Assembly: GCA_030374765.1 (NCBI GenBank)
Contig: JARGXX010000025.1
Coordinates: 62,001 to 126,000, forward strand
Reading direction: 5' to 3'
Origin: Agarophyton chilense
Taxonomy: Eukaryota > Rhodophyta > Florideophyceae > Gracilariales > Gracilariaceae
Length of the DNA stretch: 64,000 nt
Shown here: positions 20,143 to 32,252 of the stretch, in pieces
How positions within the stretch are numbered: the first letter of the stretch is position 1
Layout of the letters: each line of letters starts with the position of its first letter
Notes under the pieces: model-generated
Databases searched by the model: none
Told to the model about the DNA's origin: nothing
Seen by the model: only the letters and a program-made list of their open reading frames with translations
Made by a program: the position numbers and the translations under genes

Positions 20143-22461
20143 ATGCCGGGTACCATTGAGGTTGAAGAAGTCGGCGATTCCGAGGGGATTAATACCCCTG
20201 CAGTTATGCCTTTAAGGTCGGATTGGTCCCGTTTCACGATACCTCAAAGGTCTGGAACTGCTCGTGACCGAACTCCGGCCACTGTTGCATCTGAAAGGTC
20301 GGCGTCGGTACTACCGGAAAGGTTTGATGCGTTGGCCGTCTCCTCAGAACGGACCGAGGAGGCTCCACTTCAGAAGGATGAATACCCGCAGGAGTTCACC
20401 GCGGGGGTGGAGGTCGAGTCATCACCTCGTTCGTCGGGTCGAGCTACGGCTTTCCCAACCATGTCAGGTTGCGGCCCATCGCGTGGCCGTGGACGCGGTG
20501 GTATTACCAAGAGGGTAACTCGCTCGACTTCTCGAACGCCTACCGACATTGGTTTTCGCAGCGTGCCTGTCCCTGCGAAAAAGTTCTCCTCTGGGACTCC
20601 GGCTGACCCGTACCAACGCACTGGTGGACTTCCTCCGACAACACAAACCAATTGGGCCCACAATCTCGCGTTCGGTGCGGCGAACCAGACGACGAGTCAG
20701 TATGGACCGTTTGGTATTACCTTCGACCAGGTGACAAAAAATGACCTGTTGAAGCACGATTGGCCTGTAGCGGTGGGGAATTCGTGATTGCCGGCAGCTC
20801 TTACCAGACCACAATTGGATACCTAAATGGGTTTGTCCCGTTGGGACTGCGAGCGCCTTCGCTCCGTTCCCTTGCTCTTGAAGAAACGGGACCAAGAGTC
20901 TCAACCTCGTCAGGGTCGACTGGAATGTTTCCAGAGTTGGCAGCGTCATACACCTTTGAGGTATTTTATCCCGCCGATATATCCGAGCGACTTGCCATAT
21001 GTGCGAATCGAACCGGAGCTGGATTATTACCGTCGATTGGTGGTGCAAGTGCGCCAGTACCCGTCTATTCCGGAGACTTACCTTCCGGTTTCACCTGACT
21101 TGGTTTCCCTGAATCGGCCTTCCACCACTATCAATTGGGCTGAACGTAAGAGGTGGGGCAAGGATGCAGGGACGGAGAATCGCGTTCGCACTCGCAACTC
21201 TTACACTCGCGTTATGCATATGTTTCATAACGTCGAGTACTTCTCACAACCTACGAAGGGTAGAGGCGGTTGGTACGTGCTTCGACCAGATTGGTGGGAG
21301 TCCGATGAGGTTCCGTTATCGCTGAGCGTGCCCACCCCGCCGGTTTTGGCGTACTTCGGGAGTCAGATTTCCAGGGACCTAGAGCAGTATTACCTCATTT
21401 GGTTGATTGCCCTCTCAGAGTGGACCGTGTTGGTCGCCATCCTGGCTCTGGAGGCCGCCCGTTACGGAATCGATTGGGATTGTCGCAATCCCGACTCTGA
21501 CATATACCGAGATGGTGTTCAACCTGTAGGTAGCATCTTCTTCATACCTCCGGGGGTTGCCCAGGGTATTTTCCGATTTGGTTACGAGAACATCGTGGAG
21601 GGGATCGATTATACCGTGAAGGATTTGGACTCGTATCTCGAGCAGAGCGAGAATTACCACTGGGATTACCATTAAGGTTGGGAGGCTTTAGTTCCCGCAA
21701 CTTGGGATACTGTGCCTCGCCACGCCCAATACTATCCCGCGGAGCCTCCTGTTTATGGAGCTCCCGCGAGCCCCGAACCTTATCACGGTACTGTGGAGAC
21801 ACCAGTTGGTCGTTATGCTGGTCCCTTCCCGTCCGAGCCGTTACCTCAAGGTCGTAAGTCGCCTATCCCTTGGGGTGTGACTCCTCCTCAACCGAGCTCC
21901 TCGCGGGTTGCTGGTCCGGTTCAACCTCTGTTGGCGGGTATTGCTCGTCTTTCGCCTCAACCTATGATGGATTCTCCGGCCGTAGTCGGTTTGCTGGCTC
22001 GACTTCGCCAGTCTTGCGTCACCAACATTCAGAGGGCTGGGCCTACCTCCGTGGTTGCTGCATTAACGCTCCTTGAAGGTTTGCTGCCGCGCCATGCGCA
22101 ATACATGAAGGCGCTGAACCAACTTGGTGAGTTCCGGAATCAGTTCCAGTTGGACATGTACCAACTGGCCACCCGTCAGGTTTCCAATCTGGCAAGCGTC
22201 TCTGCCGCTGCGCCATGTGATCCTTTGACGGATCCCCTTCTAGGTGCAAACTTGAACCCTGCAGTTTTTCAACCTGCTCCGGCGGGTCCGTTCGTTCATC
22301 CTCTTTTGGTTTCGACTCCTCTCCCCAGTGGCGGGGCTACTGCTCCTTCGATACCTCTTAGGTCGATGGCTCCTAGCATTTCCGCGGGTTTTCCTCCGTG
22401 GGTAGTCAATAACCCGGGTATTCCTGATTCCATTGCTCCTAAACCGACAGGTCCTTCTTAA
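20143..22461 (+). pseudogene. Long antisense extra frame of Ty3 element A, three in-frame stops
   Basis: This is one plus-strand reading frame, opposite in direction to gag-pol. It runs from the ATG at 20143 (MPGTIEVEEVGD) to the stop at 22459-22461 and is interrupted only by TGA at 20785, TAA at 20824 and TAA at 21673. The product, about 770 codons, begins with a Ser/Thr/Pro/Arg-rich region including GRGRGG. It continues with an aromatic-rich globular part (GGWYVLRPDWWESDEVP, PVGSIFFIPPGVAQGIF) and ends with a Pro/Ala/Leu-rich tail. No family is recognised. The position between integrase and the 3' LTR is where extra ORFs, including antisense ones, are known in some plant Ty3 elements. The three stops suggest decay with the rest of the element. 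Confidence 0.5.
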
Positions 22462-22819
22462 AGTAAATTGTTATCTCTTCTTGTCTCCTCTACTGTTCCA
22501 TTCGGTTGTTCTTTCGTGTCCTCCCTTGTAGGTAGTCTGACGCATATGTGTCCATCTTCTGCGGAAAAAGACGTCTTTTCTATCCCTTCCTTAGGCCTGA
22601 GTACCACAAAGGTCTAAAGTTAGCCATCTGCAGGCATCGGCTCCTTACGACGGCTCGAATACCTGATACGGAAGTGTGGGGGTATTGCGGCTGGGGTTCG
22701 AAGGTGTCCCCTTCTGGGCCCCAGCTGTACCACCTGACGTTGTACTTCAGACCATTGTAGGTTCGCGTGTGGCCTACCAGACGGTCAACGGGAAATTTCT
22801 CTGAGATCTGGTCCTGATC
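22462..22819. other. Spacer between antisense frame and integrase of element A
   Basis: The antisense frame and the minus-strand pol converge on this gap. I see no supported gene or motif. Confidence 0.4.
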
Positions 22820-25800
22820 TTACGGGGGAACGCTACCTCGAGGGTTCATATGTTCCGAGTTGGGAGCTTCGTGTGTGGGAACCGGGTCGGGAGCTCTCGC
22901 TGTTACCGTATGAGGTTCTATTTCCGTCCCTGTTAGAGGGTTGTAATCCGAATCATCCCGTTGTAATTCATCATTCACCTCCATCGGGGTGGGGTCCTCC
23001 GAGGGTCGAGTGCGCAGAGCTACCGCTCTGGGCTCTCGGGCTGAGGTGCCTGCCTCAATGCGATGTTGAACCGTCTTAGGTGCTACTGTAATACCGTCAA
23101 TTGATATCGTATTCGGTATTTCATCTTGGTCAACTGTAACGGTGTGCTCTGATGTGTTCAATACCTTATAAGGTCCCACTGATTTGGGTAGAAGCTTGGA
23201 ATTGATATCTCTATCAATAGCTTCATTGTCCGCTTCATCACCCGGTCGTGGTCTTTTACCTGAAGGTGGGTTGTCTATGTAGACATATTGTCCCGAAGAT
23301 ACGGAGACCACTTTGGTTACCCTACGGTCGAAGACGGCCTTGTACCGCTTCTGGGCTGCAGTGAGGCGGCTCTCTGCATGTTTGAGAACCCTCATCAACC
23401 TCAAAAGGGTATTTCGCTTGAGTTGGGCAGGGGTCAGTATGCCAGATGCAACGCTGGTGGTATGATCTCTCTGCACCACAATACCTGGGGGGTGTCGCGA
23501 AAGAACCAAATCAAAGGGAGTGGTCTGCGTTGACCGGTGTACCTGAAGGGTATAGGAGTAGGTCAGCGGTTGCACCAGCTCATCCCACCAAGTTTGGTGC
23601 TCTTTCATATAGTGTCGTAGCATTGATACCAATGTGTGGTTAAAGCGCTCGACCTGTCCGTTCGTCTGCGGGTGGTAGGCAGTAGTGAAATAGTGCTTGA
23701 TACCCAAGAGGTTACAGACTGCTTCGAAGAACTTCGATGCCAAGTTTGAACCGTTCTCGGTAAGTAGGTACAGTGGTGCAACATACGGGTAGACCCAATT
23801 GTTGAGGAACGCGATCGCCAGCGTGGTTGACTTCGTCTCCTTTAAAGGTATCGCTCTCGTGAGCTTCGAGAACCTGTCGGTGATCATTAGAATGTGCTGA
23901 TACCCATTCTTGGTCTTGGGAAGTGGTCCTAAAAGGTCTATCTAAACAACCTCCAGTGGACCCGCTGCTGGAAACAGCTTAAGGTACTTTCGATGTTTTC
24001 GAATTTCACCTCGGGTACGAACACAAGATTCGCATTGACCTACAAAGGTATAGACATCATGGGTCATATGAGGCCAATAGAACTATTGCCTCAAGTTGTA
24101 ATACATCCTGGTGGCACTAGGGTGTCCCGATAGTCGCGAGTAGTGCGCGAGATACAAGACTCTCGGGCGTAGTGCCTTCGGAACCACCTTTTGAACGCTA
24201 CCATCCAAGGTTGACATTCTCACGATATACTCATTGTGATCCACATCTTATTGTGATCCTTTGAAACCAATTTGGTCAGCCAGGGTTCTGCAGTACGCAT
24301 CCTGGGCCTGTTCTCGTTGAAATTCCTCTCGGGTTACGGGTATGGCGTTCGTTTCCTCTAGGGTCAGTATCTGCGTTGCCATGTCGGTGTTCTGCAAAGC
24401 ACCTTCTTCAGGTAAGTCCCAACATCCTTCTAGGTGTTCGCTGGTACTATTTTGGTTTGATGACACCGAAAAGCAAGGGATGTCATCGTCCACAGGTTCT
24501 GTCTCTAACCCTGAGGTGTTTTAGCGTGATATAGCATCAGCTATGTTGTGCTCGATACCTGGACGGTTTAGTACGTCGTATTCAAACTCCGACAGTCTCA
24601 ACCTCCAACGGGCGAGTCTACCAGACGCATCTGCGAGTACGAGGATCCACCTTAAGGCGTCGTGGTCTGTGCGCAACGTAAAGCGCTCACCATAAAGGTA
24701 TGGACGGAGCATCAACATGCTCCACACTACTGCTAGACATTCTTTCTCGGTTACCGTGTAGTTCTGCTCCGCCTCATTCATAGCGCAGCTTCAGTACCCT
24801 ATGGGTACTTCGTCTCCGTTGTGCTCTCTTGCATGAGACAACAATCAATTTGGGTATGGGATGCATCTGTATTCAGCGTGTATGGTAGACATGTTTTCGG
24901 TAACGCTAAGATTGGCGGCGACAACAGCGTTCGTTTCAATTCCTCAAAGGTACCCATTTCGTCGTTCGATAGATTCTAAAACCGTTCAGGTTCACTTTTC
25001 TGGAGCTTCTTGTTGAGGGGAGCCGCTGTTTTCGCGAATCCCTTCACAAAGCGACGATAGACGTTGCATAAACCTATAAAGGATCGCACGTCTGTCTGGG
25101 ATCGTGGCACCTTGACCTCCGGTACGGCTCTAATGTTGTTCGGCGCAACCTCTAGGGTACCAGGGCCTATGATGTGGCCCAGGTATTCAACCGTTCTCGT
25201 GAAGAAGACGCATTTGCGTAGCTTCAGCGTCACCCCCGCCTCAGCTAGGAGGGTTAGTACGGTGCGCACGTGAGCAAAATGTTCTTCTACCGATCTGGAG
25301 TATATGATTACATCATCGATGTATACCAAGGCGGTTGTTTACTTAACCTTCGAAAGGATGATGTCCAGCGCCCTTTGAAAGGTGGCTGGAGCATTGCGCA
25401 ACCCGAATGGCATCCGCGTAAAGCGAAACAAACCTGCATGTCACGTGAAGGTCTTTTTGTCTCGATCTTCCTCACCTACAGGTACCTGCCAATAACCACA
25501 ATTGGCATCCAACGTGGTAGATATCTGCGCATCTCCCAATGAGGCGATGCACTCACCCGTTCTAGGTATCGGGTACGAATCCCTGATGGTCACACTATTG
25601 AGCCTCCTGGAGTCCACACAAAACTTCATACGGTTATCCCCTTTCTTCTGAAGCAGAACCACGGGACTAGCCCAATCTGAGTTGGCTGGTTCAATTACCC
25701 CTTCTTGGAGCATTCGCTCCACTTCTTTGAGTTTTATCTCTCTCGCCTTCGGACCTGCTCGATATGGTTGCTGGTAACTCGGCTTCGAGTCAGGGAGGAG

Positions 25801-26790
25801 CTCGATGCGATGCTGTGTGGTCTTCATTTGGCCCAGATGGCCTGACCACATGGTTTCGAACTCCTCCAGAAGGTCGATAATACGGCCTCGCAGTTGGCCG
25901 TTTTCTTCACCGATCTGGACTGTATCTTGCCATTGCCTCTCAGGATCCGGTTCTTCTCCTTTGTATACCGATGCCTTATCGGTTAGCTTCGCTTCCAAGG
26001 TGGTATTTATCGATACCTTTGTGGTTGTGGATGCATTTGCGCACCCCCCTTCCTTACCGAAGGCGACCTCGCCGAGATCAGTGTGAGCTACGGTGAAGAC
26101 CCCTTGTGGTGCCGGTAGTGATATGCCAACATTGGTATTTTTCGGCAACTTCACGTCGTGACTGCTGAAGTTGCTGAGACCCACCTTAAAGGGTTGATTT
26201 GAGATGGTGTCGAAAATCCTGTTGGCCATCAAAGTGAGGTGTCCATGTGCTAACCTCGGATGGTTTTGTAGTATGACCAACCTGGGGGTCGCACACGACA
26301 CCGGTACCAATATTTGGTGCATTGGCGGGATAAAAACCTGTTTGGTAATGCGCACTTTGTTGGAGACCGTTTCGGTGGATATCGTCGTCTTCGGTTTGAC
26401 GAACCATCCCCGTTTGGTTTCTGTATTACCTAAAATAGCAATTCGTCCCCCCTGACGTAGGGCGACGGTATGGGAACCAGGAAGGATTTCTTTGACATGT
26501 CTGTCAATGAAGTTCGTATCTAGTAGGCAGTCTGTTGGTAAACGGTCGACAACAAAGAATTGCAGTCTTACCTTGAGGTGCCCGAGCCGCACCACAGTGG
26601 TGAGCATACCTCGAAGGTTTAATGGGAGCTCATTTGCATCCACCAGCGGGTTATTTTCGGGAGGTCGGCTCAAGTTCCGAAGTACCGCCTCAGGTATGAC
26701 GCGGAGTTCAGGACGTTTGGGCCGGCCCCCGTATCCATCATGCAGGTGACCGGAACCGCCAGGCGCTCGGAGAAACACATTGAAGCACGT
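22820..26790 (-). pseudogene. Pol of Ty3 element A (protease, RT, RNase H, integrase), decayed
   Basis: Reading leftward from about 26790: a retropepsin core with MMDTGAGPNVL near 26735, then a frame change. The frame 25441-26778 covers the rest of protease and the RT start (FCVDSRRLNSVTIRDSYPIP, TTLDANCGYWQVP). Frame 24976-25329 has the RT catalytic YIDDVIIYSRS. Frame 24521-24781 is RNase H (NYTVTEKECLAVVW, LRTDHDALRWIL). Frames 24248-24493 and 22820-23887 give the integrase linker and core (MITDRFSKLTRAIPL, HPQTNGQVERFNHTL). The second catalytic Asp, normally in a DNG motif, reads TENGSN here. Several stops and frame changes separate these pieces, so the protein is not made intact. Confidence 0.85.
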
Positions 26791-27537
26791 ACTTTATAGT
26801 TGTTGTACTTCATATGACAAACCGGAACTGGTTGTGACGTGTTCTATTCCACCCTCAAGGTTCTGGGTATCGATTGGCCTTCCAATTGCAGGTTGGTTTC
26901 GGCTATTACGCCAACCATTCGGTGTTTTCCTCCTGTACGGGAGGGGTTGAGTCCAAATTTGGTGTTTCCTCGATGGTATTGACCTCTACCGGTGTGTAGT
27001 ATTCTACTATGTCGGGGAATCCGATGGGTTGGGTTTTCGCGAAGTCGCGGTTGGAACTCATAAGTGAGTGATATCATCAACATTGTGATATGAAACGGCA
27101 TCCCGCAAAGGATGCCTAGAGGCAGAATGTCTTAGTGGAACACGTGGCGTCATGGGTCGAGTGGCTTGCAACGGCGCATGTAGTGGCGATCCGCGTGGCT
27201 GGTTTTACTACCCTTTGTAGCTAGACGTCCATTAAGGACCATACCCATACAGTGTTTTGGCTAAGTGGCTGACCACTGGGAATTATTTATATATTTATTT
27301 GGGCACTCACCCTGGTACACAGTATATAGTGTACCAGAGGTGAGCGCCGACTCCAAGTAAAGGAGACAACATGGGCATCATGACTATTCTGTTCCTCGCT
27401 TAGGATTCCTTAACCGGAGATCCGGACGAGATATATAGTAGATAGTCAGCCCCCAACCACTTCACGAGCCGTCTCGTACTTACGTTCCGTCAACGTTTTA
27501 CAGTTGCACTGTTCACCCTCGCTGGCGAGTAGTGGCC
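26791..27537 (-). other. Gag-pol linker of Ty3 element A, no intact frame
   Basis: It lies between nucleocapsid and protease on the minus strand. It shows only fragments of open frame, with no domain I can name. Confidence 0.4.
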
Positions 27538-28161
27538 TTACACCCCACTTCCAGCTCGCTGGTGTTGTAGCTCTACCACCCCTTTTCCTTCGCCGCAAGC
27601 GACCCATCGGCAGTCCGAACGCTGTCGCAGGTGTCTGCTCTCTCCGTTAGAGCGGATACTACACGCTGTACGGGGTAGGAACCTATTTGGTGCTTGCGTT
27701 GAAGACCCATAGAGGCAGCATTGGTGATTCTGCATGCGAGCCTGAATCAACTGGTCTCTCATCCTTGGAAATAAGTTAGCGCAATTGTTTGCCAAATGGT
27801 CTGTCGCGAGACAGAACCAGCAAACGAGGCCTCCAGTTTGGGGGTCTCGTGTTACCATTGCGGGGGGCTTCGAAACCTGGTTGGCAGGAGCAATGGCGTA
27901 GGATGTGGGTGGTGAGTTATGGGATCTCGCTCCCTGCATTCTCTGCGAGCTCATCGCACTTGGCGGCGATGGTACCGAGTTTGGTGTACGCGTTGACGAC
28001 CAATTTCCTACCGTCAAAGGTTTCGAGAACCGCCCCTGGGTCGCTACCAAGTGGATAGCGGTCCCTTTAGGTACTCCGAGGTGCGAGCTACCCTCTGAGG
28101 TTGCGGTGTTTTCAATTTCCAAGACCGATCTTTTCGATTTATCCTTCGAGGTTGGGGGCAT
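27538..28161 (-). pseudogene. Nucleocapsid part of Gag, Ty3 element A
   Basis: It contains a CCHC zinc knuckle, C-W-F-C-L-A-T-D-H-L-A-N-N-C (C-x2-C-x4-H-x4-C), typical of Gag nucleocapsid proteins that bind RNA. It is preceded by a Ser/Pro-rich region. It follows the capsid-like frame on the same strand but in a different frame. Confidence 0.75.
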
Positions 28162-28209
28162 GGCTGGTCTCTTTCCCAGCCGAAGGGTATCTCCAAGGCC
28201 CTGGGAGTA

Positions 28210-29418
28210 TCACGCCAGCCCATTGTAGTCTACCTTTCGGTTAGCGGACAGGTAATTGCGTACCTGGGAACGGATCGCTTTGTCGACATTGCCGGCAAAT
28301 AGCGACTTTAACTTAGAGGTAGTGAACACATTACCACAACGGGTTGCCAGATTCCAAAGCGCGAGCGAAAACTCCGAATCGGTTTGCCCAGACCTTTGAT
28401 GGTAAGCGAGGACTTCGGAGTAAGCCTCTTGGATAACCTCATCGGTGGAGTATGTTTTCAAAAGGAAATTGACCACCTCTGGGTATGACTCCAACATTTC
28501 TGTGCCATCCTCATCCATCGCTAAGGTATTGCCGCGGACCCTACCCTGCAGCAAGTAGTATGCTTGTCCTTTAAGGTAAAACTGAAATAGCCACATAACA
28601 GCGCCCTTAGAAAAACCATTTTGGTCACAGGCAATCTTGAACTTCTGTAGAAACTCAATCACCGCAATAGGATCCGTATTTGTGAAGGTTGTGTCACCCA
28701 TTTGGAAGCTGAGCTTCTCGTGGTGCTTAGAAATCTTCTGAGCCGCCCCTTGGGTGTATTCAGAAGACTTGTTGATCAACCGATATGTCCTGTAGTCAAC
28801 CGCTTTGGTGAACATATCGTTCAAGGGTTGGTGCACCTCCAGGTCCATTTTGGTGTCCGACTCAGAGTCGGGCGACTCATTGTATCGCTTTTCACCCTTT
28901 CGGTTCTTTTTTGACGACTTCTTCGTCGACCTGTTCGTTTTCTTCTTCTTCTTACCTTTACGGTCATCATCCGACGATGAACTCGTATCGGAACTGGAGC
29001 CTGACGAGTCGGGGTCTGAATCATCCTCTCGATTCTTTCCGCTCTTCGTCCTCCGCGTCTTCCCTTTTCGGTTTCTTCTTCGCTCACCCAACGAGTCAGA
29101 CCTATCGTCGTTGGGACCACCTCCATGGGTATTCTTTTGAACGAAACCAGTAATTGGTGGCAGGTAAATGTCTTGAGGATCTACCTCCCCCGGGACCACT
29201 TGACTCTGCTTTGGACCTTGTAGGTACTCACTATCAGTAGGTAAGTGTTTGGAATGTGTGGAATGACCCATTTGGAACCCTTGTGGTATGCGCTTTGCGA
29301 TGTTCACCTGTGTAGGTCGGGATTCTGCGAATCCCTCGGAAACCCAAAGGTCCTGCACAGCGCGGTAAACATGCTCCCTAGCATCTGTAAAGAGATACTG
29401 TTTCACCATTTCATGCAT
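28210..29418 (-). pseudogene. Gag capsid part, Ty3 element A
   Basis: The 402-codon frame has an N-terminal part, then a highly charged Ser/Asp/Lys low-complexity stretch (about residues 110-195). A retrotransposon capsid-like domain follows, with DPIAVIEFLQKFKIACDQNG, MWLFQFYLKGQA and SYPEVVNFLLKTYSTD. Element C carries the same blocks (DQIAVIRFLCLFRTACDQNG, SYPQVVQYLLGTYATD), which supports homology. A stop lies just upstream of the first Met. Confidence 0.8.
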
Positions 29419-29439
29419 CCTTTCCGATAGCTATTGAGC

Positions 29440-30390
29440 TGCTCGGTCAACCACAATACGGGTAAATGCATCGACGTCCATTGAGGGCGGAACTGTAGGA
29501 CAATGCCCCCAAGGGGGAAAACCTACGTAGATGTCCGGATCTTCCTCTCACGAGGTAACCGGCGCGGTAGAGCCCTCCCAGGGATCGGCGCGCAATGCCG
29601 GGTGTAAGCCGGAGCCGAACCGTCGCGACGGGCGCAGGGAAGCTGAAAGAAGCCGAGAATATCGGCGTAATGCGGTGCTTGCGTATCCTCTGAGGAGGCA
29701 AAGCCCACGAGAGTGGCGAGCACGACAGGTGTCAGTGCGAGCCGCAAGAGCAGGAATTGCCCAATGAAGGGGAGGAAAAGGGAAGGAAAATGGGAACGGA
29801 GGCAAGAGGGCGAGGTTGACCACGAGTCGCAAGAGGGGACTCGGGAATAGCCGGCACTGCCGGGTGTAGCAAACCGTATACACTGGCGGAACCACGAAAG
29901 TGCGAATAGATACCCAACACACGAAGCCTGCTTGAACGTCCAAGGGGGTTGGGAAGCCGTGCACCACGGGAAATCCCTCCGTAAGGAGTTGTATATCCGC
30001 GCAGGCGGTTCGACCCAGAGCCAAGATCTGGAAGACCAAGATCACCCTTGTTTGGGAGACTTTACTGGACCGGCGGCCGCGAGGCCGGCGGCCTAAGTAC
30101 TGTAGTCACCGTAGAATAGAATAAATAAAGTCTATCCTAAATAGCTAAATGTCCGTCTAACAAAAGGGGCCAATCTGGCGGCCACGTGTCGCGCGGGCGC
30201 TGCGGCCACGTGTATGGCACCCGGTCCCGCCGGTGCATCACCGGCGTTCCGGCCATCGCCGTGAAACGGATTACTCCTACTCATAACGAGGTTGCACGCC
30301 GGAGGCTCCGGAAAAAACTTAAGTCCCCAAAAACCTCCCTGGAGGACGTTGCTCTTCAGGAACTATCCGGGTATCCCACTTCTCCTTTAA
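29440..30390. other. Probable insertion of about 0.9 kb inside gag of element A
   Basis: In element C the blocks matching ERAKALVTLAVENAL and MHEMVKQYLF of element A lie about 70 nt apart. In element A they are separated by about 0.95 kb of unrelated GC-rich DNA with no clear coding frame and AATAAA near 30120. It may be a solo LTR or another small insert. I could not identify its ends or a target duplication. Confidence 0.45.
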
Positions 30391-30735
30391 ATTTAATGCA
30401 TTCTCGACCGCGAGGGTGACGAGCGCTTTCGCTCGCTCTTCGAGCTGAGGACATAGCTCCTCCGCTGCAACCCCAATTGATAATTCCCTTTGAGGTTCCG
30501 TTTCCATAGGCGGCGGACCATGTACCTTTACGGTTTTGTCCCGAGGGTGCCGGAGCAGCTCCTCGGGATTTTCCAGAATCGGTTGAGGCGATGAAGCTCC
30601 TTTAAAATCTTTATGGCTTGGCGGGGCGCTTGCACCACGCGTTTTCCTTTTAGGTCGATCCAGTTGTGACCAAAAGTGGTATCTTGTATTGCTTTGCGGG
30701 ATTTCCTGAAACCAAATAGGTGTACGAGCGTCCAC
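30319..30735 (-). pseudogene. Gag N-terminal fragment, Ty3 element A
   Basis: An open frame of about 138 codons just inside the 5' LTR reads MDARTPIWFQEIPQ. Its end (EELCPQLEERAKALVTLAVE) resembles LRELCSAYVDSIVNMRLA of element C. The frame ends near the presumed insertion that separates it from the rest of gag. Confidence 0.55.
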
Positions 30736-30791
30736 TCCTTCTCGGAATATCGTGTGAACCGTGAAGGTACGACGAAACCTAAAAATACTTT

Positions 30792-30807
30792 CTAAGTCGG
30801 GAGACCA
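30792..30807 (-). other. Primer-binding site of Ty3 element A
   Basis: On the minus strand TGGTCTCCCGACTTAG begins 3 nt after the 5' LTR end. TGG complements a tRNA 3' CCA. Element C has a near-identical TGGTCTCCGGCCTTAG at about 57283, which supports the assignment. Confidence 0.7.
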
Positions 30808-30810
30808 AAA

Positions 30811-31396
30811 TGTCGTACAATCACCTCTGGGGTATGCTACTGTCTTGTCTCGGGAGCGTGGTGACGCTCAACCTTAGAAGGTAGGCGTAATAAACCTCGA
30901 TGGTAACAGGGCATCTTGAAAACCCGCAGGGGCAAACGGCGGGGCAACTAGCCTATACCGTGTAGGTGAACGATGGTAGGCGTCGACGCGCGGGAAAGAC
31001 TGTGTGGTAGTTGAGAAACGATGAACCAAAAGGTATAGTCGTGACTCAAGGGGTGCCTGTCTTTATCAGATTAGGATGGAGGAGGTGCAGTTCCCTATAT
31101 GCAGTGGACTGCACTCTCCAGATCACCCGGGAGGTGCCAGCAAGGCACGGTCTCTGACCTAGTGTCAGAGACCTGGCCTGCACTGGCTACAGTGCCAGGT
31201 GGCCACTTCACTACTGTACTAAAATAAACATAATTACAATTAAAATTACAAACAATTACTCAACGAGAAGGTACATGTCAACACTACACGTGACTGAAAA
31301 CACCTAGATGGTAGCTCGCCCGGAGCTGCATGGCCGATGATACCTCGCATCCATCACCTACAACCTCAAGGTCAAATCTTCTGCCACTATACGACA
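30811..31396 (-). repeat. 5' LTR of Ty3 element A (586 bp)
   Basis: It is bounded by TGTCGTAC and TACGACA. It matches the split left LTR over its whole length except for the block of about 928 bp it lacks and a short difference at the DNA transposon insertion point. It contains the direct-repeat-like GGTCTCTGACCTAGTGTCAG segment in both copies. Confidence 0.9.
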
Positions 31397-31414
31397 AATG
31401 GTGGAGATAAAATT

Positions 31415-31942
31415 TCAAACAGGTCGCGTGACTTTCCATCGATTCATTTGCACTGGACCATTCAGAATCAAGGATACATTTTCCGTTGTCAATTTCGTCG
31501 AATGAACTTTTACAAAGCTTTCCTGCGTGTTACTGTCTGTCACAGTAAAAAGACTCAACGGATTCATTGTGTGAATTTCGTCACCATCCGTGAAAACGTG
31601 CTGCTCTTCATTGTTTGACACTTTATTAGTAAGAGCAGCACAATTCACCTTTACGTTGGAATGGATGGCTTCTTGAGCATTTTTTTGAAACGTGACTCTT
31701 TCCACGGCTTTTACATGGAAAAGTTTGAGAGTGCATATTTTATCGCTACCAAGTAGCCCAAAGTTTATAATGGAAAAAGTGTGTTTCCGATAATTTTTGA
31801 CAAGATCGTTGACTTTTGTGACAGATCCGCTGACCACTTTCGTCTCCCATTTTGTGGCAAAGAAGCGTTTAAAGTCGCTTTCTGATGTGATGAGACGCGC
31901 GAGGGTTTTTACTCTGTTTCCCACTACACGACGGGGATCCAT
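31415..31942 (-). CDS. Hypothetical protein
   Basis: The ATG at 31942 gives MDPRRVVGNRVK and about 175 residues ending KVTRPV, just 19 bp from the Ty3 LTR. The frame is open further upstream to 32071. Composition is ordinary and mixed hydrophobic (FSIINFGLLGSDKICTLKLF), so it looks like a real soluble protein. I see no signal peptide, membrane span or family motif. It is divergent from the CMC2-like gene across about 310 bp. The LTR may have truncated or replaced its 3' flank. Confidence 0.45.
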   Translation of the reverse strand: MDPRRVVGNRVKTLARLITSESDFKRFFATKWETKVVSGSVTKVNDLVKNYRKHTFSIINFGLLGSDKICTLKLFHVKAVERVTFQKNAQEAIHSNVKVNCAALTNKVSNNEEQHVFTDGDEIHTMNPLSLFTVTDSNTQESFVKVHSTKLTTENVSLILNGPVQMNRWKVTRPV

Positions 31943-32252
31943 AGATGATGAAATATTTGATAAATTATGAAAGAATGAATTAAAGATGATGTTGTTTACA
32001 GGTTGTGGACAATCGTTCGTGATCTTTGAGGTTGACGCCAGAGAAGAAGAGTGTTGACAACGTCTAGGCACAAAAATTTAATGAAATTGACAAAGTTTAC
32101 AAAAATTATCGATGTCTTAATTTTGGCCTCATATGAGGCCAGTGGTCGTATAGACACTAGACCTTCACAGCTCGTGCAGCATCATCTGGCGTTACCTTTG
32201 ATATCTTTGGTACGACAAGACGTTTCGATCCATTTCCGAGGCCAAATCCGAC

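Larger units (their letters stand above)
764..31396 (-). mobile_element. Ty3/gypsy LTR retrotransposon A, decayed, interrupted by a DNA transposon
   Basis: The two outer repeats begin TGTCGTAC and end TACGACA on the plus strand, so they have short TG...CA inverted termini. Gag, zinc knuckle, protease, reverse transcriptase, RNase H and integrase are read in that order on the minus strand. The 5' LTR is therefore the right copy (30811-31396) and the 3' LTR is the left one (764-19302). A primer-binding site and a G-rich polypurine tract lie at the expected inner junctions. The 3' LTR is split by the transposon at about 2281-19268, so the DNA transposon inserted after element A. Flanking pentamers (TAAGG on the left, AATGG on the right) do not match, so either the target duplication has decayed or the ends are recombinant. 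Confidence 0.85.

Noticed and set aside
764-31396. Perfect 5-bp target duplication for element A
   Set aside because: The flanks TAAGG and AATGG do not match, so I do not claim one.
31415-32071. Hypothetical gene as part of Ty3 element A
   Set aside because: It lies outside the LTR end at 31396 and shows no retroelement motif, so I list it as a separate hypothetical gene.
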